From: Cephalotus follicularis
Lineage: Eukaryota > Streptophyta > Magnoliopsida > Oxalidales > Cephalotaceae
DNA: 64,000 nucleotides
NCBI GenBank assembly: GCA_001972305.1
Contig: BDDD01002921.1
Location: 1 to 64,000 of the forward strand
Reading direction: 5' to 3'
Numbering within the stretch: the stretch's first letter is position 1; each line of letters starts with the position of its first letter. Of the stretch, positions 24,901 through 36,634 are shown piece by piece. The notes beneath the pieces were generated by a model, which searched no databases, was not told where the DNA came from, and saw only the letters and a program-made list of their open reading frames with translations. The position numbers were made by a program, and so were the translations under genes.

Positions 24901-26033
24901 GATAAATTTCGAAAACCTTAAGGTTTTAACACTTTAATCTCCGTTTTAAAATTTTACAATATTTTATCTCTTCATTAGTTTATTGTTATGTAAAAATTAA
25001 TGTCACATCAATAAACTTATTATATTTTTATAAAAATCTCAAAATACTCTCATGCATTTAAAAACCTCATAACTTTTTTTTTTATTCAACACCACTGCTG
25101 GAACAATCTTAAACAAACCAACTTCGATAAATCAAAGGCAAAAGCAATTGACTGAATAATTGTAGATGCTAAAAACAACACAGCTGTCTTTAATTAATGC
25201 AACAACCAATTAGCATCAATCAAACAAATCATAAAGTTAACATTACTGTAAATGAATTGAAAACGACACAAAAAGCTTCTCATAAGCAAGAATGCTTCTC
25301 AGCCTTACAAAAGAAACGATGTAACCAAATTGTCTTGATGGAAGCAACCTTCAATCTCTTCAACATCCACATCAAAACAAGGGCTGATAACACCACATTG
25401 TTAAGCCTTCCGTTCAGTTCAACCACAAATTTGCAGATCTGTGATCATCGAAAATTTCAAACTCTCCAATGTATACATGCTTCTGCTTAACTAGAAGAAA
25501 TTTGATTATTACTTCAACCGCCACTTTGCTCCAAATGCCACCACCGTACCCCACAAGCCATACTGACATCGAACCCAAACAGCCCCCTCCAAATCTCAAC
25601 ACCCACCTCCGTTCAAACCCTAGCTGCCACAAACCGAAACCCACACCACCACTGCCACTTCACCACCATTAAACGCTCAAACACCCAAACATCCTCCAAA
25701 TACCCATAATCAAATCCACAATAAATAAAAAGAGGGGGATAAATCAGTATATAAACCCACACCTCCACTGGTTTTGTTTGATGGAGTTTGTTGATTGGAA
25801 AGAGAAGAAGATGAGAGGGGGATGAGAAGAGAGGAATCGGTGCGATTGAGAGAATATGTTTTAAGAATTTGAAAAAAAAAATGTTATACAGTTAGGATTG
25901 GGGTATTTTAAGTATGTAAATTTTTTTAACAGGAAACCTAATTACAACATTATGCCTTAAGGGGGTTATTGTAATATTGAAATAATAGTGAGATTAAAGT
26001 GTTAACCGGTTATAACAAGTTTTTATAATTTAC
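24901..26033. mobile_element. Possible Mutator-like element with long diverged TIRs
   Basis: The left arm (about 24901-24980: taaattt.gaaaacctta, then aacactttaatctc, then acaata) matches the reverse complement of the right arm (about 25955-26032: taaattataaaaacttg, then aacactttaatctc, then acaata). Flanks tttgattgt and cttgatttt may be a decayed 9-bp duplication. The inside (about 25500-25870) is more GC-rich than the rest and looks like gene-derived sequence, but no protein family was recognised. The right arm abuts the 3' LTR of the next copia element. Confidence 0.42.
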
Positions 26034-26151
26034 TCTTGATTTTATCATTAAGTATATCATCAATATATTACGTATAGCCTTTACATAGATATGGGTCTAT
26101 TATAGTATTAGGCTCAAACTTGCATAATTTAATCACTAAATACAAATAACA
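26034..26151 (-). repeat. 3' LTR of copia-A
   Basis: It matches 31530-31672 through catagatatgggtct/cttgtt.atagtatta and ends aaataaca on the plus strand, like its partner. The left end is uncertain. Confidence 0.65.
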
Positions 26152-26169
26152 AGTTGGGATATACATATA

Positions 26170-29100
26170 AAAAGTGCCTAGTTTATTGCAAGCATAGGAA
26201 ACACTATTAAGTTGAAGAGGTTTTGTGAAGATATCAGCTAATTGTTCTTTCGATCGTGTTTGAATAAGCTGAACGTCTTTACACTTTACTTTTTTACGAA
26301 CAAAATGATAATCCACCGCAATATGTTTTGTTCGCTCATGAAAGACTGTATTGTTGACGATATGCATTGTCGACTGATTATTATAATGAAGAGTGGATGA
26401 CCCCTTTTTATAAGGAGTCAATCTCAGCTAATAACATTCATATCCACTGTAGTTATTCCATTACATTAGTCATGGCCAAATATTCAGTCTTAGCACTAGA
26501 GTAAGAAACTATGGATTGTTTCGTACTCTTCTAAGATACAAGATTTCCTCCAAGAAAAACACAATAGCCTGAAGTGAAACGACAATCAATAAGACATCCT
26601 ACCCTATCAGCATCAAGATAACATGTTTTCAAGGAATCTGGATCAGGATATCTAGATATATGAAGATGCTCTCAATGTCAGAAAATCAATTCTTGGCCAG
26701 GACCTCCTTTCAAGTACCGAATAATCTAAAGAACTGCCTGCCAACGAGGAGTATGAGGAACACTCATGAACTGGTTCACCACACTAACAACAAAAGAAAC
26801 ATATAGACGAGTTATAGTAAGATAATTCAACTTGCCGATTAATCGTCAATATTTCTCAGGATCATGCAGGAGATCACCTTGCTCGTTATCAAACTTTACA
26901 AGAGGATCCATAGGTTTGTTAATGGGGTGGCAATCACGAATCCTTACGTCACACAAGATGTCAAGAGCATACTTCCTTTCAGAAAGAGCAATACTAGCAC
27001 CAGAATAGGCAACTTTGATACCCAAAGAATAACGTAGGTGACCCAGGTCATTAGTACTAAACCCCTGTAGTAAAAATTGCTTGAGCCACTGTATACCTCC
27101 AATTTCACTTCCAGTAAAAAATAATATCATCTACATAGATAAGGCGAATGATACACCCAGTGAGGAAGACCTACTAAACACTGAGTGATCCACATTACAT
27201 CGTCACATACCAAAGGTAACCACAACATCACTAAATCTCCCAAACCAAGCACGAGGAGATTGCTTCAAACTATACAAAGCCTTCCGTAGTTGGCAAACTT
27301 TGTCCCTATGAGCAACAAATTTGGGTAGTTGCTCCATATAAACTTCCTCTTGAACATCAACATGGAGGAAGTCATTTTTCACATCTAACTAGTGTAACTG
27401 ACAATGAAAACGAGCCGTCAAAGATATAATAATAGGAACAAAATAGATTTTGGCCACCGAAGAGAAGGTCTCGTCATAATCAACACCATAAGTTTGAGTG
27501 TATCCCTTGGAAACAAGATAAGCCTTCAGTCTTTCTAGTGTGCCATTAGGATGGTACTTGATGACAAAGATCCAATGGCATCCACCTAACTGCTTTCCAA
27601 GCAGTAAAGGAACAAGATCCCAAGTTCTATCAGCATGTAACGTAGCCATTTCATCCTCCATAGCACGTGTCCATCCGGAATACGTCAAAGCTTCTTGCAC
27701 ATTATCAGGCACAAAACAGAGGAAAAGGGCAACACAAAGGCAGACATATCTGGTGATAGGTTACAATAAAAGACAAAGTGTGAAAGAGGATACCGGGTAC
27801 TTGTAGGTGAACGTGTACATGAGCAATGGGTGACACAGGAGTAGGTGGATCAGAGACGATAGCCAGTGGTGATGGGTTGTATTGTTGTGGAGGATCAGTT
27901 GACTCTGGAATTGACCGGAGTCACTTGAGTACACCTGCAAAGGCATTGACTCCGACTGAGAAACCAAAGGATGAAGAATAGGAAGCTCTACTATTGACAG
28001 CTCTGGTTGTGAATCCGTACTATAATAAGCCTGGTCTTTAAAGAATGTCACATCAGCCGACACAGACACCCGACATCGACTCGAACTATAACAAACATAT
28101 CCCTTTGAGTTTGAGAATAGCCAAAATACACATTTTTCTATATGGGGAGACAACTTATCAACGCCAGGGGATAAGGAGTGAACAAAGCAAACATACCTAA
28201 ATACTGGGGGATGAATCAACTAGAGAGGATTACTAGGATGAAGAAAAGCATAAGGAATAACTCCATTCAACACATAAGACGGAAGACGGTTTATCAGGTA
28301 CCCAAGTACTGGGGGAGAAATCAACCAGAGAGGATGACCAGGATGAATAATAGCATAAGGAACAACTTTATTCAACACAGAAGACGGAAGATGGTTTATC
28401 AAGTGACAGGAGGTGAAAAGGGCATAGCCTTAAAACGATTTAGGCATATTTGTGTGAAGAAGTAAACAACGGGGAACATCTAGTAAATGACGATTTTTGT
28501 TCTCAGTTAACCCATTTTATTGGGGGGTGTGAGCACACGAACTTTGGTGAAGAATTCCACAAGACTCAAGAAAATGGATAAATAGGGAAGTAGAAAAATA
28601 TTCACATCCATTCAATACACAAGCATTTAACAGATACACCATATTGATTAAGAATCTCATAATAAAAAGTATAAAAAGAAGAAAAACTTCAGTTCGATCT
28701 TTTGTTAAGTATAACCAAGTTGTACGACTATAGTCATCAATAAAAGTAACAAAATATTTGATACCAAATAAAGACTCATGATAAGGACCCCAAACATCTG
28801 AGTGGACTAACTCAAATGATTGAGAAGCACGCCTCACATCCCGATGATGGAAAGACACACAATGTTGACCTAACTGACACGTTTCACAACTAAATTGAAG
28901 ACTTCATGCTAACTGAGAAGTAAGTTGACGAAGAACATCTACTGATGGATGACCAAGACAAAAATGAAGTTTGTAGGCGTCATCTGTCCGTTGAACAGCT
29001 ACAACAGTAGCTTTCTTGATTCAATAAATAAATACCACCAGACTCACAGCCACCACTAGCATCCAGTCTTCCGATCCTGAAAAACACAAGAAGTGGTAAA

Positions 29101-30790
29101 AAACAAGACAGTACAATCAAGACACAAGTAAGAGTACTAATAGATAACAAACTACGAGAAAATTTGGAATGTGATAAACAAAGGGTAGGTACATGAATGG
29201 ACTTAAGGATACACAACCTATACTAGCCACCTTGGACTTGGAATAATTACCCAAGGTAAAAATGGTGCATAGACTTGGAGAGGCAGTAGATAGAAGACGT
29301 TGGTCATCGGTCATATGATGAGTAACACCAAAATCAATGACCCAGGGTCGAGGAGTACTAGATAGAAAACAAACTGATTTAGGTTGACTATGTTGTGCCA
29401 ATGTAGCTGTAATACCAGATGGATCACTATTGTTTTGAGACCGAATCATCTCAATGTAATCAGCATCAGTCAAACTATTATGTCCAGAAAATAGGGGATC
29501 TATAGCTAAAAACCAGTAGCAGTATACAAACTGCGTAACTCGTGATGAAGATAATAACAACAATCCACAGTATGTTCCACCATGAGAATCACTTATATTT
29601 TACCCTCCGTGAGGTATACCACGACCACTCCCGCTGGAACCATGACCACCCCTAATGGAACTACAAACACGTCTATCAAGTCCCTAACTACCACGAGCAT
29701 TTCTGCGACCACCGTGGCTACCATTACCACCATGTGCTACCATAACACTACTCTTGGACATCATTGGTGATGTAAACCTGTAGAGTGAAATGACTAACCC
29801 TAGAATACACCTCTTCCATGGTGGGTGAAGAACTTGTCAATATGAGCTGTTGCCTAAAAGCAATGCATGCTATATTGAGGCCACGAAGAAACAAAAGTGA
29901 GACTATATCAATCTCTCGCAGTTGCATCTCAGCAATAGTAGTAGTGAGAGGAAAATAGAATAGGAGGTACTGATAAATAGATAAAAATCTAGTGAATAAA
30001 CTACAAGGGGGGGGGGTGAATTGTAGTTTCTAAAAATTCTAAGCTTATTTGCAATGATTAAAAACAATAAGCAAACATAATATGAACAAAATGTAAAGAG
30101 ATAGAGTTTAGAGATGTGCAAACACTAGTTTTAGAGTGGTTCGGCCAAACTCTTGCCTACGTCCACTTTTCCCAAGGATCTCCTTGAGGTTCCACTAATT
30201 CTCCGAATACAATTACGGGTGCTATTCGGGTACACCTTGGTGATTGACCTCAATCACTTACAACTTTTTCTGCAGATGGCATTTAGACTTTGATATTCAA
30301 CTTGTAATTCCTTGCACATAAATCAACTTAGTTAGATGCAAATATGTTATCATCAAAACAAGGATTGAGACTTAAACGTCAACATCTAGAATAATAGTCA
30401 ACAATACAAGAATCACCCCCATTGATTTCAAAACAAGACAACCAAGCATCACAAACTTGACTCATATTATTATACCCAGAATGAAGTAAAGCATACTTGT
30501 TCCAAATGGCACGAGAAGTAGAACATGTAATATATAGATGGCGAATAGGCTCAGCCATACAACCCCACAACAGTGTTCTCAAAGCAGTATCTATTGTCTT
30601 CCATTCACTCAAGACATTAACATCAGTTGGCGGATCAGATTCAATAACAACTCGATTGTTGATTTCCTTCAATATACGTAAACAAAGCAAGAGATCAAGT
30701 TGGGTAATTTGCACCATCCAACTTCACCAATCTAGTATGTAATCCAGTCATACCATGAAGGCCATGAAAACTACTCTATAAGGTATCAAA
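26170..30790 (-). pseudogene. Degenerate copia gag-pol (copia-A)
   Basis: Minus-strand blocks in copia order. Gag at 30379-30770 (WKTIDTALRTLLWGCM, IWNKYALLHSGYN). Protease near 29325-29365, where the usual DSGA active-site loop reads WVIDFGVTHHMT, so the Ser and Ala after the catalytic Asp are changed. Integrase at 28517-28858 (SFELVHSDVWGPY, FVTFIDDYSRTTWLYL), ending at a stop. A post-integrase linker lies at 27761-28219 and the reverse transcriptase N-half at 27389-27712 (WTRAMEDEMATLHADRTWDL, YLVSKGYTQTYGVDYDETFS). The RT/RNase H boundary is at 26846-27130 (FSTNDLGHLRYSLGIKV) and the RNase H end at 26210-26421 (HIAVDYHFVRKKV, LADIFTKPL). Each block ends in a stop or frameshift. An imperfect tandem repeat (about 28185-28410) sits between integrase and RT. 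Confidence 0.85.
29993..30384. mobile_element. Solo LTR, 392 bp, nested in copia-A
   Basis: It starts TGAATAAACTACAAGG and ends CGTCAACA, with perfect 5-bp target duplications tctag at 29988-29992 and 30385-30389. It contains a run of ten G (30006 on) and blocks such as gtggttcggcc, gcctacgtccact and ggatctccttgaggtt, which I associate with LTRs of SIRE/Maximus-type copia elements. No internal sequence remains, so it is a product of LTR-LTR recombination. Confidence 0.85.
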
Positions 30791-31517
30791 AAAACTAGAA
30801 GTCACCGAGGCAGACCCGTAGTAACATTGTCGAATGTAGTCAACATAATATCTCACACAGATAAAACTATAAATCACCACAAAATATAACACTGAGCAAC
30901 AACATAGATCAAACTAGCAATACACATTTAAAAAAATTACCACAAAACAAACATGCCAGCAATAACACAAGATCAGACTAGCAACACCACACACAAATCA
31001 CAAATGTCACAAAGGAACATCATATACTCAAGCTATTCTTGGTCAACAAACTAACTTCCTCATCTCCACCATTGTTTGTTTTCACCTAATCAAAATGGAA
31101 CAAACCCACATACTCACTACATTAGTCACAAACACGAATCAAGGATTCCAACACCAGTCACAAACATGAGTCAAGGAGTTCATGGAGTACGGCTTCATGA
31201 CTTGCATCACCAACACCAAGGAACTGGTTTACTAATGAATAGATTGACCAGACATGAGGCCCGTGGATGTTATCCACTTCCATGTCGCCGTTTGGAAACC
31301 TTAGAGATTTGGGTTTCGATGACAGCTTCTTCGGTGGTACCGATTTGGGTTTCAGTGGTGGTGCGATTACTTCAGTGGATGCGATTTGGATTTTGGTTGC
31401 TAGAGTTTGGTGCACCTACTGCAATGGACCAGTGGCTGAGGCTAGGGTTAGGATTGGTCTCTGTGGCAGTGGCTAGGGTTAGAGTATTTCACTTCTAATC
31501 TTCTCTCTAATTCTATG

Positions 31518-31529
31518 GCTCTGACACCA
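31518..31529 (-). other. Primer binding site of copia-A
   Basis: On the minus strand it reads tggtgtcagagc, one base off the usual initiator tRNA-Met complement, directly next to the 5' LTR. Confidence 0.7.
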
Positions 31530-31672
31530 TGTTAATGATAAAACTATTTCTTAATTTTATTATTATTTAGATCACCATTATATATAGGCTTAAGTATAGC
31601 CTTACATAGATATGGGCTTGTTATAGTATTAGACCCAAAATTGTATAATTTAATAACTAATTACAAATAACA
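31530..31672 (-). repeat. 5' LTR of copia-A
   Basis: On the plus strand it runs tgttaatgataaaac to aaataaca (143 bp), bounded by the primer binding site on one side. Confidence 0.75.
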
Positions 31673-31952
31673 TAATGAATAGAGAAATATATAACTAAAC
31701 TGGCTAAATGCATTTCATATTAAATATAGGTTGTGTTGGAAGAATTATTATTTTCTTCCTCATTTCTTAGGTTAGTTTCCTTATTGTATGGAAAAAACCA
31801 AAGTTTTCATTCTCCTATATAGTAGGAAACCCTTTTTTTTTTATTGTCATCGCCAATTCTTACTATTTCATCATCCTTATCGAAAGTAAAGGGATAAGTT
31901 TAAGAAGGGTGTTGAGAAAGATGTTGGTGTAGAGCAAATATCTGGGGCTGAA

Positions 31953-32715
31953 ATGTTAAGAAAAGTATCCAAGTTAAGGCAAGTAACGCTTGGAAAGTTT
32001 AATGGTGTTCAAAAAATTAAAGGGTATGGTGAACTTCATCATTGGACTAAACAACGTATCTTCTTTGAATTGTCCTATTGGAGTACGCTACTTATCTGTC
32101 ATAGTTTGGACGTGATGCATATTGAAAAGAACGTGTTTGAAACGTTTTCAATACAATGATGAATGTTAAGAGTAAATCAAAAGACCACTTAAAGGACCGA
32201 TTAGATCTCCAAGACTTGAACATAAGGCCTAAATTGCATCCTGACGTCATAATTGGGATAAATATATTACCTAGAGCTTGCTTCTCATTGAGTAAAACTG
32301 ATGTAAAGCTTGTGTGTGAGTGGGTGAAATAGTTGAAGATCCCAGATGGCTATGCTTCAAACATATCTCAGTGTGTGAATGTCACTGAGTCTAAGTGCAT
32401 GTTCAAGTTTTAAGAGTCATGACTGCCATGTGTTTATGCAAAGATTACTCCCTATTGACTTTCATGACTTATTGCCGAAATCTGTAGTAGAAGCATTGAC
32501 TAAACTTAGTCATTTCTTCTGAGATATTTGTTCGACGATGATTCGAGAATCAGATATGAAGATTCTTGAAAAAAATATTGTTGAAACACCATGTAAACTT
32601 GAAAAGATTTTTCCTCCATATTTCTTTGATTCAATTGAGCATCCGTCCATTAATTTACCATATGAAGTTAGAGTTATTGGGATTGTGCATTATCACTGGA
32701 TGTATCCTTTTGAGA
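31953..32715 (+). pseudogene. CACTA (En/Spm) TNP2-like transposase relic, part 1
   Basis: Frame 31953-32159 encodes LHHWTKQRIFFELSYWSTLL followed by CHSLDVMHIEKNVFE, the characteristic core of plant CACTA TNP2 transposases (Transposase_21). After stops, related pieces continue: 32285-32400 is degenerate, and 32538-32720 reads PCKLEKIFPPYFFDSIEH, PSINLPYEVRVIG, HYHWMYPFER, the downstream DUF4218-like region of the same proteins. Many stops mean no function. A gypsy element inserted at 32725 separates this from part 2. No CACTA terminal repeats were found, so element ends are unknown. Confidence 0.8.
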
Positions 32716-32724
32716 GGTGATATA

Positions 32725-33600
32725 TGATAAACATAAAAATGTGTGATTTTAATGATATATTTATTATATTTTTATGCTTGGAATAGACTACTGTGGTGGT
32801 GTTTATTTGATTTTCAGGTATTATTTAATTATTGTGGGATAAGAGAAAATGAAGCTAAAACGCTACTTTTCGAGTTAAAGTGGTTTGAAGTCAAAGATCG
32901 GTTAAAGAGTGAACCCATTTATGCGAGAGAAGTCAAGATTTAAGGCTCGGAAGATATTGAATATTGGGCTCATTTTGTTTATAAAATTATTTGGAGCACT
33001 TTTCGTTCTTGGGCTGACTTATTTTGAAGATCCGACGAAAAGATATCACAAGAAAAACAAATGATGAATTATTTGAAGCCACCAACACGCCACGTGTCGT
33101 CATGCCATTCGCCAGCAACCATTAAGCTTATTCCAATTCCAATTCTGCAGAGACTTCGGCCCATGACGCCAAAAGCAATTATTCAACCATGCAATCATCC
33201 CATCATCCATACATCCATCATCATGCACAACCAATTAAACGCCAGAGCCAATGCACAATGCATGATGTCTTCAGCCCATGCAAATCAGTGTTCCCACATA
33301 GTCTTGAAGCCCAACATTCACATGCATACATGCAAAGCCCATGCGCCTCACAAGTCATCCGCAAGCATTTAATTGTTTTAGGTTTAAGTGACTGGGTATA
33401 TATATATATATATGGCATAACGCAAGTAACGAAGGAGAGCTGCTACGCAACGCAGAAGACAATTAGAGCTGCAACGCGAACGCAGTAGCACGGCGCCGCA
33501 ATGGAGGAGAGGAAGAATTTATTGAAGATTATTGTTGCTTCCATCGTCATGTCCGGCTAAGTATTTTAATCCCTAGATGTAGATGAACCCATGTTATATA
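32725..33600 (+). repeat. Partial 5' LTR of deleted gypsy element
   Basis: Near-identical to 35067-35940. It stops at the tatatatat tract, where sequence switches directly to the end of the polyprotein gene; the last about 690 bp of the LTR are absent. Confidence 0.85.
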
Positions 33601-33741
33601 TATATTGAGTTTGTTTGGACAGATTTTGAAGACACATTTAGAATCAATGGGACGCATTTGAAACCATATGTCGATGGAATTACTGATGGACAGATCATTG
33701 AGTCTGTTGACTTGATTGATCCTGTCAACATTCCTCTTTGA
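33601..33741 (+). pseudogene. Polyprotein C-terminal remnant of deleted gypsy element
   Basis: One frame reads VWTDFEDTFRINGTHLKPY, then DGQIIESVDLIDPV and a stop at about 33739-33741. A non-coding stretch with cttagtgggaggcaaccca (about 33787-33806) follows. Both are typical of the integrase end and downstream sequence of Athila/Tat-like gypsy elements. Nothing upstream of this survives. Confidence 0.7.
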
Positions 33742-35066
33742 TATCCACACCAGCTGCGTCTAGCAAAAGACGTTAAAGCAAAGCGCTTAGTGGGAGGCAA
33801 CCCACTGTGTTTTTATTTTATTTTATATATCTCGTTTCTTTTACATTTTTGTTTTTGTTTTTGATTGTTTTTGTAGATAAATTACGTGCAGTTCGCTGTT
33901 CCACAGTTCAAAATCTCTACTGCACCGATAGATTATTTCAAGCTTCACGATAATATCCGGTAAATCCTACCCCATTGTTCTTTTATTTATTCGTATTATT
34001 TTTATATTTGTATTTCATTGCATTGAGGACAATGCAACGTTTAAGTATGGGGGGGGTTTAGTACCGTTGTTCATTTTAATTTTGAAAATAGGAATAAATG
34101 TTGATATACTTAGAAATAATAGAAAACCCCATATGAGAAATAATAAAAATTTTGTTTTCGAGGAAAAGAAAAGAAATATATCTCAAGGTAGGAGTTTGTG
34201 CGAATAAATGAATAAATGAAAATATAAAAGACCAGTCTTGTATGTTTTCGAAGTTTCATAAATTTTAGTGAGGAGAAAGACATAGAATGGATGTTCTTAC
34301 ATATATATGTTTTAAAAAAAAAAAGAAAAAAAAAGTATATTTTACCTCTTTGAATTCAGTCTTGGTCTGTAGCCTATTTGATCCGAGTAATTAAATCCAA
34401 GGGGTGTTTTACACATAGTTCCTTAAAACCAACTGGTTTGAGAGTAACTGGTCGAAAGCTCGCTACATGGGTCTTATAGAAAGCTTAAGAGATCAAGACA
34501 TTGCACGAATTTAAGAAGAAAAAAAAAAGAATGAAAAAAAAGCAAAAAAAAAAAAAAGAGAAAAAAAAAGAAAAAGAGCAAAAGAAAGAACATGTGTGTA
34601 AGTGCTAAAGTTCTTTGTCTGACTCTGAACTAGGATTTTATGTTGCTAATAATGCATACATTGATTGGTATATATGGTGAAACAATAAAAAAAAAATTGT
34701 TTGCTAAAGATTCCTTAATTGAGATGTGTTTTGATTCTAGAACTTGGAACGAGATAATAAAATTCAAGTATGGGGGTGTTCTATGAATTTTTGAGTAAAG
34801 ATACATTTAACCTATTGTCAAATTTTTGATGAACTGAATTTTGTGTGTTTATTCACTTGGAAAACACTCACGAGACAAAACTGTCCACTAGGGCCACCTA
34901 GGGGTTTAAAGGCTTGTTGCATGTGCTAAATGCAATCGTGATTCCTACGAAAGTGAGTTAGGTTTTTGATTGTGTTTGCTGTTTATAATTTTGTTTTTAT
35001 GTTTTTGTTCTTAGTTTTTCATTTTTATTTGCTTGAGGACAAGCAAATGATAAGTATGGGGGTATT
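33742..35066 (+). other. 3' non-coding region with repeated polypurine-like motifs
   Basis: Three aagtatgggg-type motifs occur, at about 34044-34058, 34768-34778 and 35052-35062. The last is directly before the 3' LTR and is the likely polypurine tract. A gcttgaggacaagcaaa / cattgaggacaatgcaa stem-like motif precedes the first and last. An A/G-rich tract fills about 34510-34590. Confidence 0.7.
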
Positions 35067-36629
35067 TGATAAGCATAAAAATGTGTGATTTTAATGATAT
35101 ATTTATTATATTTTTATGCTTGGAATAGACTACTGTGGTGGTGTTTATTTGATTTTCAGGTATTATTTAATTATTATGGGATAAGAGAAAATGAAGCTAA
35201 AACGCTACTTTTCGAGTTAAAGTGGTTTGAAGTCAAAGATCGGTTAAAGAGTGAACCCACTTATGCGAGAGAAGTCAAGATTTAAGGCTCGGAAGATATT
35301 GAATATGTGGCTCATTTTGTTCATAAAATTATTTGGAGCACTTTTCGTTCTTGGGCTGACTTATTTTGAAGATCCGACGAAAAGATATCACAAGAAAAAC
35401 AAATGATGAATTATTTGAAGCCACCAACACGCCACGTGTCGTCATGCCATTCGCCAGCAACCATTAAGCTTATTCCAATTCCAATTCTGCAGAGACTTCA
35501 GCCCATGACGCCAAAAGCAATTATTCAACCATGCAATCATCCCATCATCCATACATCCATCATCATGCACAACCAATTAAACGCCAGAGCCAATGCATGA
35601 TGTCTTCAGCCCATGCAAATCAGTGTTCCCACATAGTCTTGAAGCCCAACATTCACATGCATACATGCAAAGCCCATGCGCCTCACAAGTCATCCGCAAG
35701 CATTTAATTGTTTTAGGTTTAAGTGACTGGGTATATATATATATATATGGCATAACGCAAGTAACGAAGGAGAGCTGCTACGCAACGCAGAAGACAATTA
35801 GAGCTGCAACGCGAACGCAGTAGCACGGCGCCGCAATGGAGGAGAGGAAGAATTTATTGAAGATTATTGTTGCTTCCATCGTCATGTCCGGCTAAGTATT
35901 TTAATCCCTAGATGTAGATGAACCCATGTTATATATATATATTTTAATTTTGGTTTCAAGTTTAATTGCATGTTTGTGAGACAATTTTTCTTGTTAATGT
36001 AGTGACAGCATTGATGAGAATAATTTTTAATATATAAAATTTGTGTTAATAACATGCAATATTTTTCTATGTGATTGAACCAATGACAGTCTTTAACCAA
36101 TCAACCTTTTGAGAGTATCAAGGTGTGACAGGATAGGTTGTACCTATGCTAAATCACTAGTTTGCTGTGTTAATCAAAGACAGTATTTAACCAATCAGTC
36201 TTTTGAGAGTATCAATGTTTGACAGGATAGGTTGTACCTAAGTTAATTCGGTAAATTTTTGCGCTAAACTGAAACTTGTGCCATGAATTTGAATATATAT
36301 ATACATGCGGGGATTCTCACATCTACGGGATTGCTGTTTCATATTAATTTTCTTATTTAATTATTTTGTTAGTTACGTTAGATATTTAATTTGAATTGTT
36401 TAGTTTTTTCATTAAATTAGTTTAATTCAAAACCAATCATCTTTTCAATTTATTTATTTGCATTGCTAGCTTAGATTAATTTAATTTAGTATTTGTTATT
36501 TTTGTTTAGTGGCATCCTAGATTTATTTTTATAGCATCTCCTTTTAGCTCTTCGTGGGAACGATCCCTACTTCCACTTGCTAATTTGTTAGATTAGGGTA
36601 ATTTTGATTCGGCCTAACGACACCCATCA
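35067..36629 (+). repeat. 3' LTR of deleted gypsy element
   Basis: Full-length LTR of 1563 bp, TGATAAGCATAAAAATG to cacccatca. It contains two copies of a block ttttgagagtatcaa.g.ttgacaggatagg at about 36100-36140 and 36200-36240. Confidence 0.85.
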
Positions 36630-36634
36630 ATATA

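Larger units (their letters stand above)
26034..31672 (-). mobile_element. Ty1/copia element, decayed (copia-A, minus strand)
   Basis: Read on the minus strand: 5' LTR (31530-31672), primer binding site, gag, protease, integrase, reverse transcriptase, RNase H, 3' LTR (about 26034-26151). Stops and frameshifts interrupt every domain and the LTRs are well diverged, so it is old. A 392-bp solo LTR is inserted in its gag region (29993-30384). The left edge of the 3' LTR merges with the inverted repeat at 25955-26032 and could not be fixed. Confidence 0.85.
32725..36629 (+). mobile_element. Internally deleted young Ty3/gypsy element, ATATA duplication
   Basis: It starts TGATAAACATAAAAATG and ends ACACCCATCA, flanked by perfect 5-bp duplications atata (32720-32724 and 36630-36634). 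The first about 875 bp of the 3' LTR (35067 on) recur at 32725-33600 with only about seven substitutions and one 7-bp indel by eye. The rest of the 5' LTR, the primer site, gag and most of pol are missing. The join lies in an atatatat run (about 33594-33604). Remaining internal sequence is the end of integrase plus a purine-rich 3' region, resembling Athila/Tat-type elements. Confidence 0.88.

Noticed and set aside
25197..25672. Two short plus-strand frames downstream of the permease
   Set aside because: No homology recognised and no splice context; they fall within the inverted-repeat element.
28178..28465. 95-codon plus-strand frame with a repeated YQVPKYWGRNQ-like unit
   Set aside because: Antisense to the copia-A polyprotein linker; the repeat is real DNA but the plus-strand protein is not supported.
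32725..35940. The two near-identical 0.87-kb blocks as a simple tandem gene duplication
   Set aside because: TG...CA ends, a polypurine tract before the second block and the ATATA duplication show they are LTRs.
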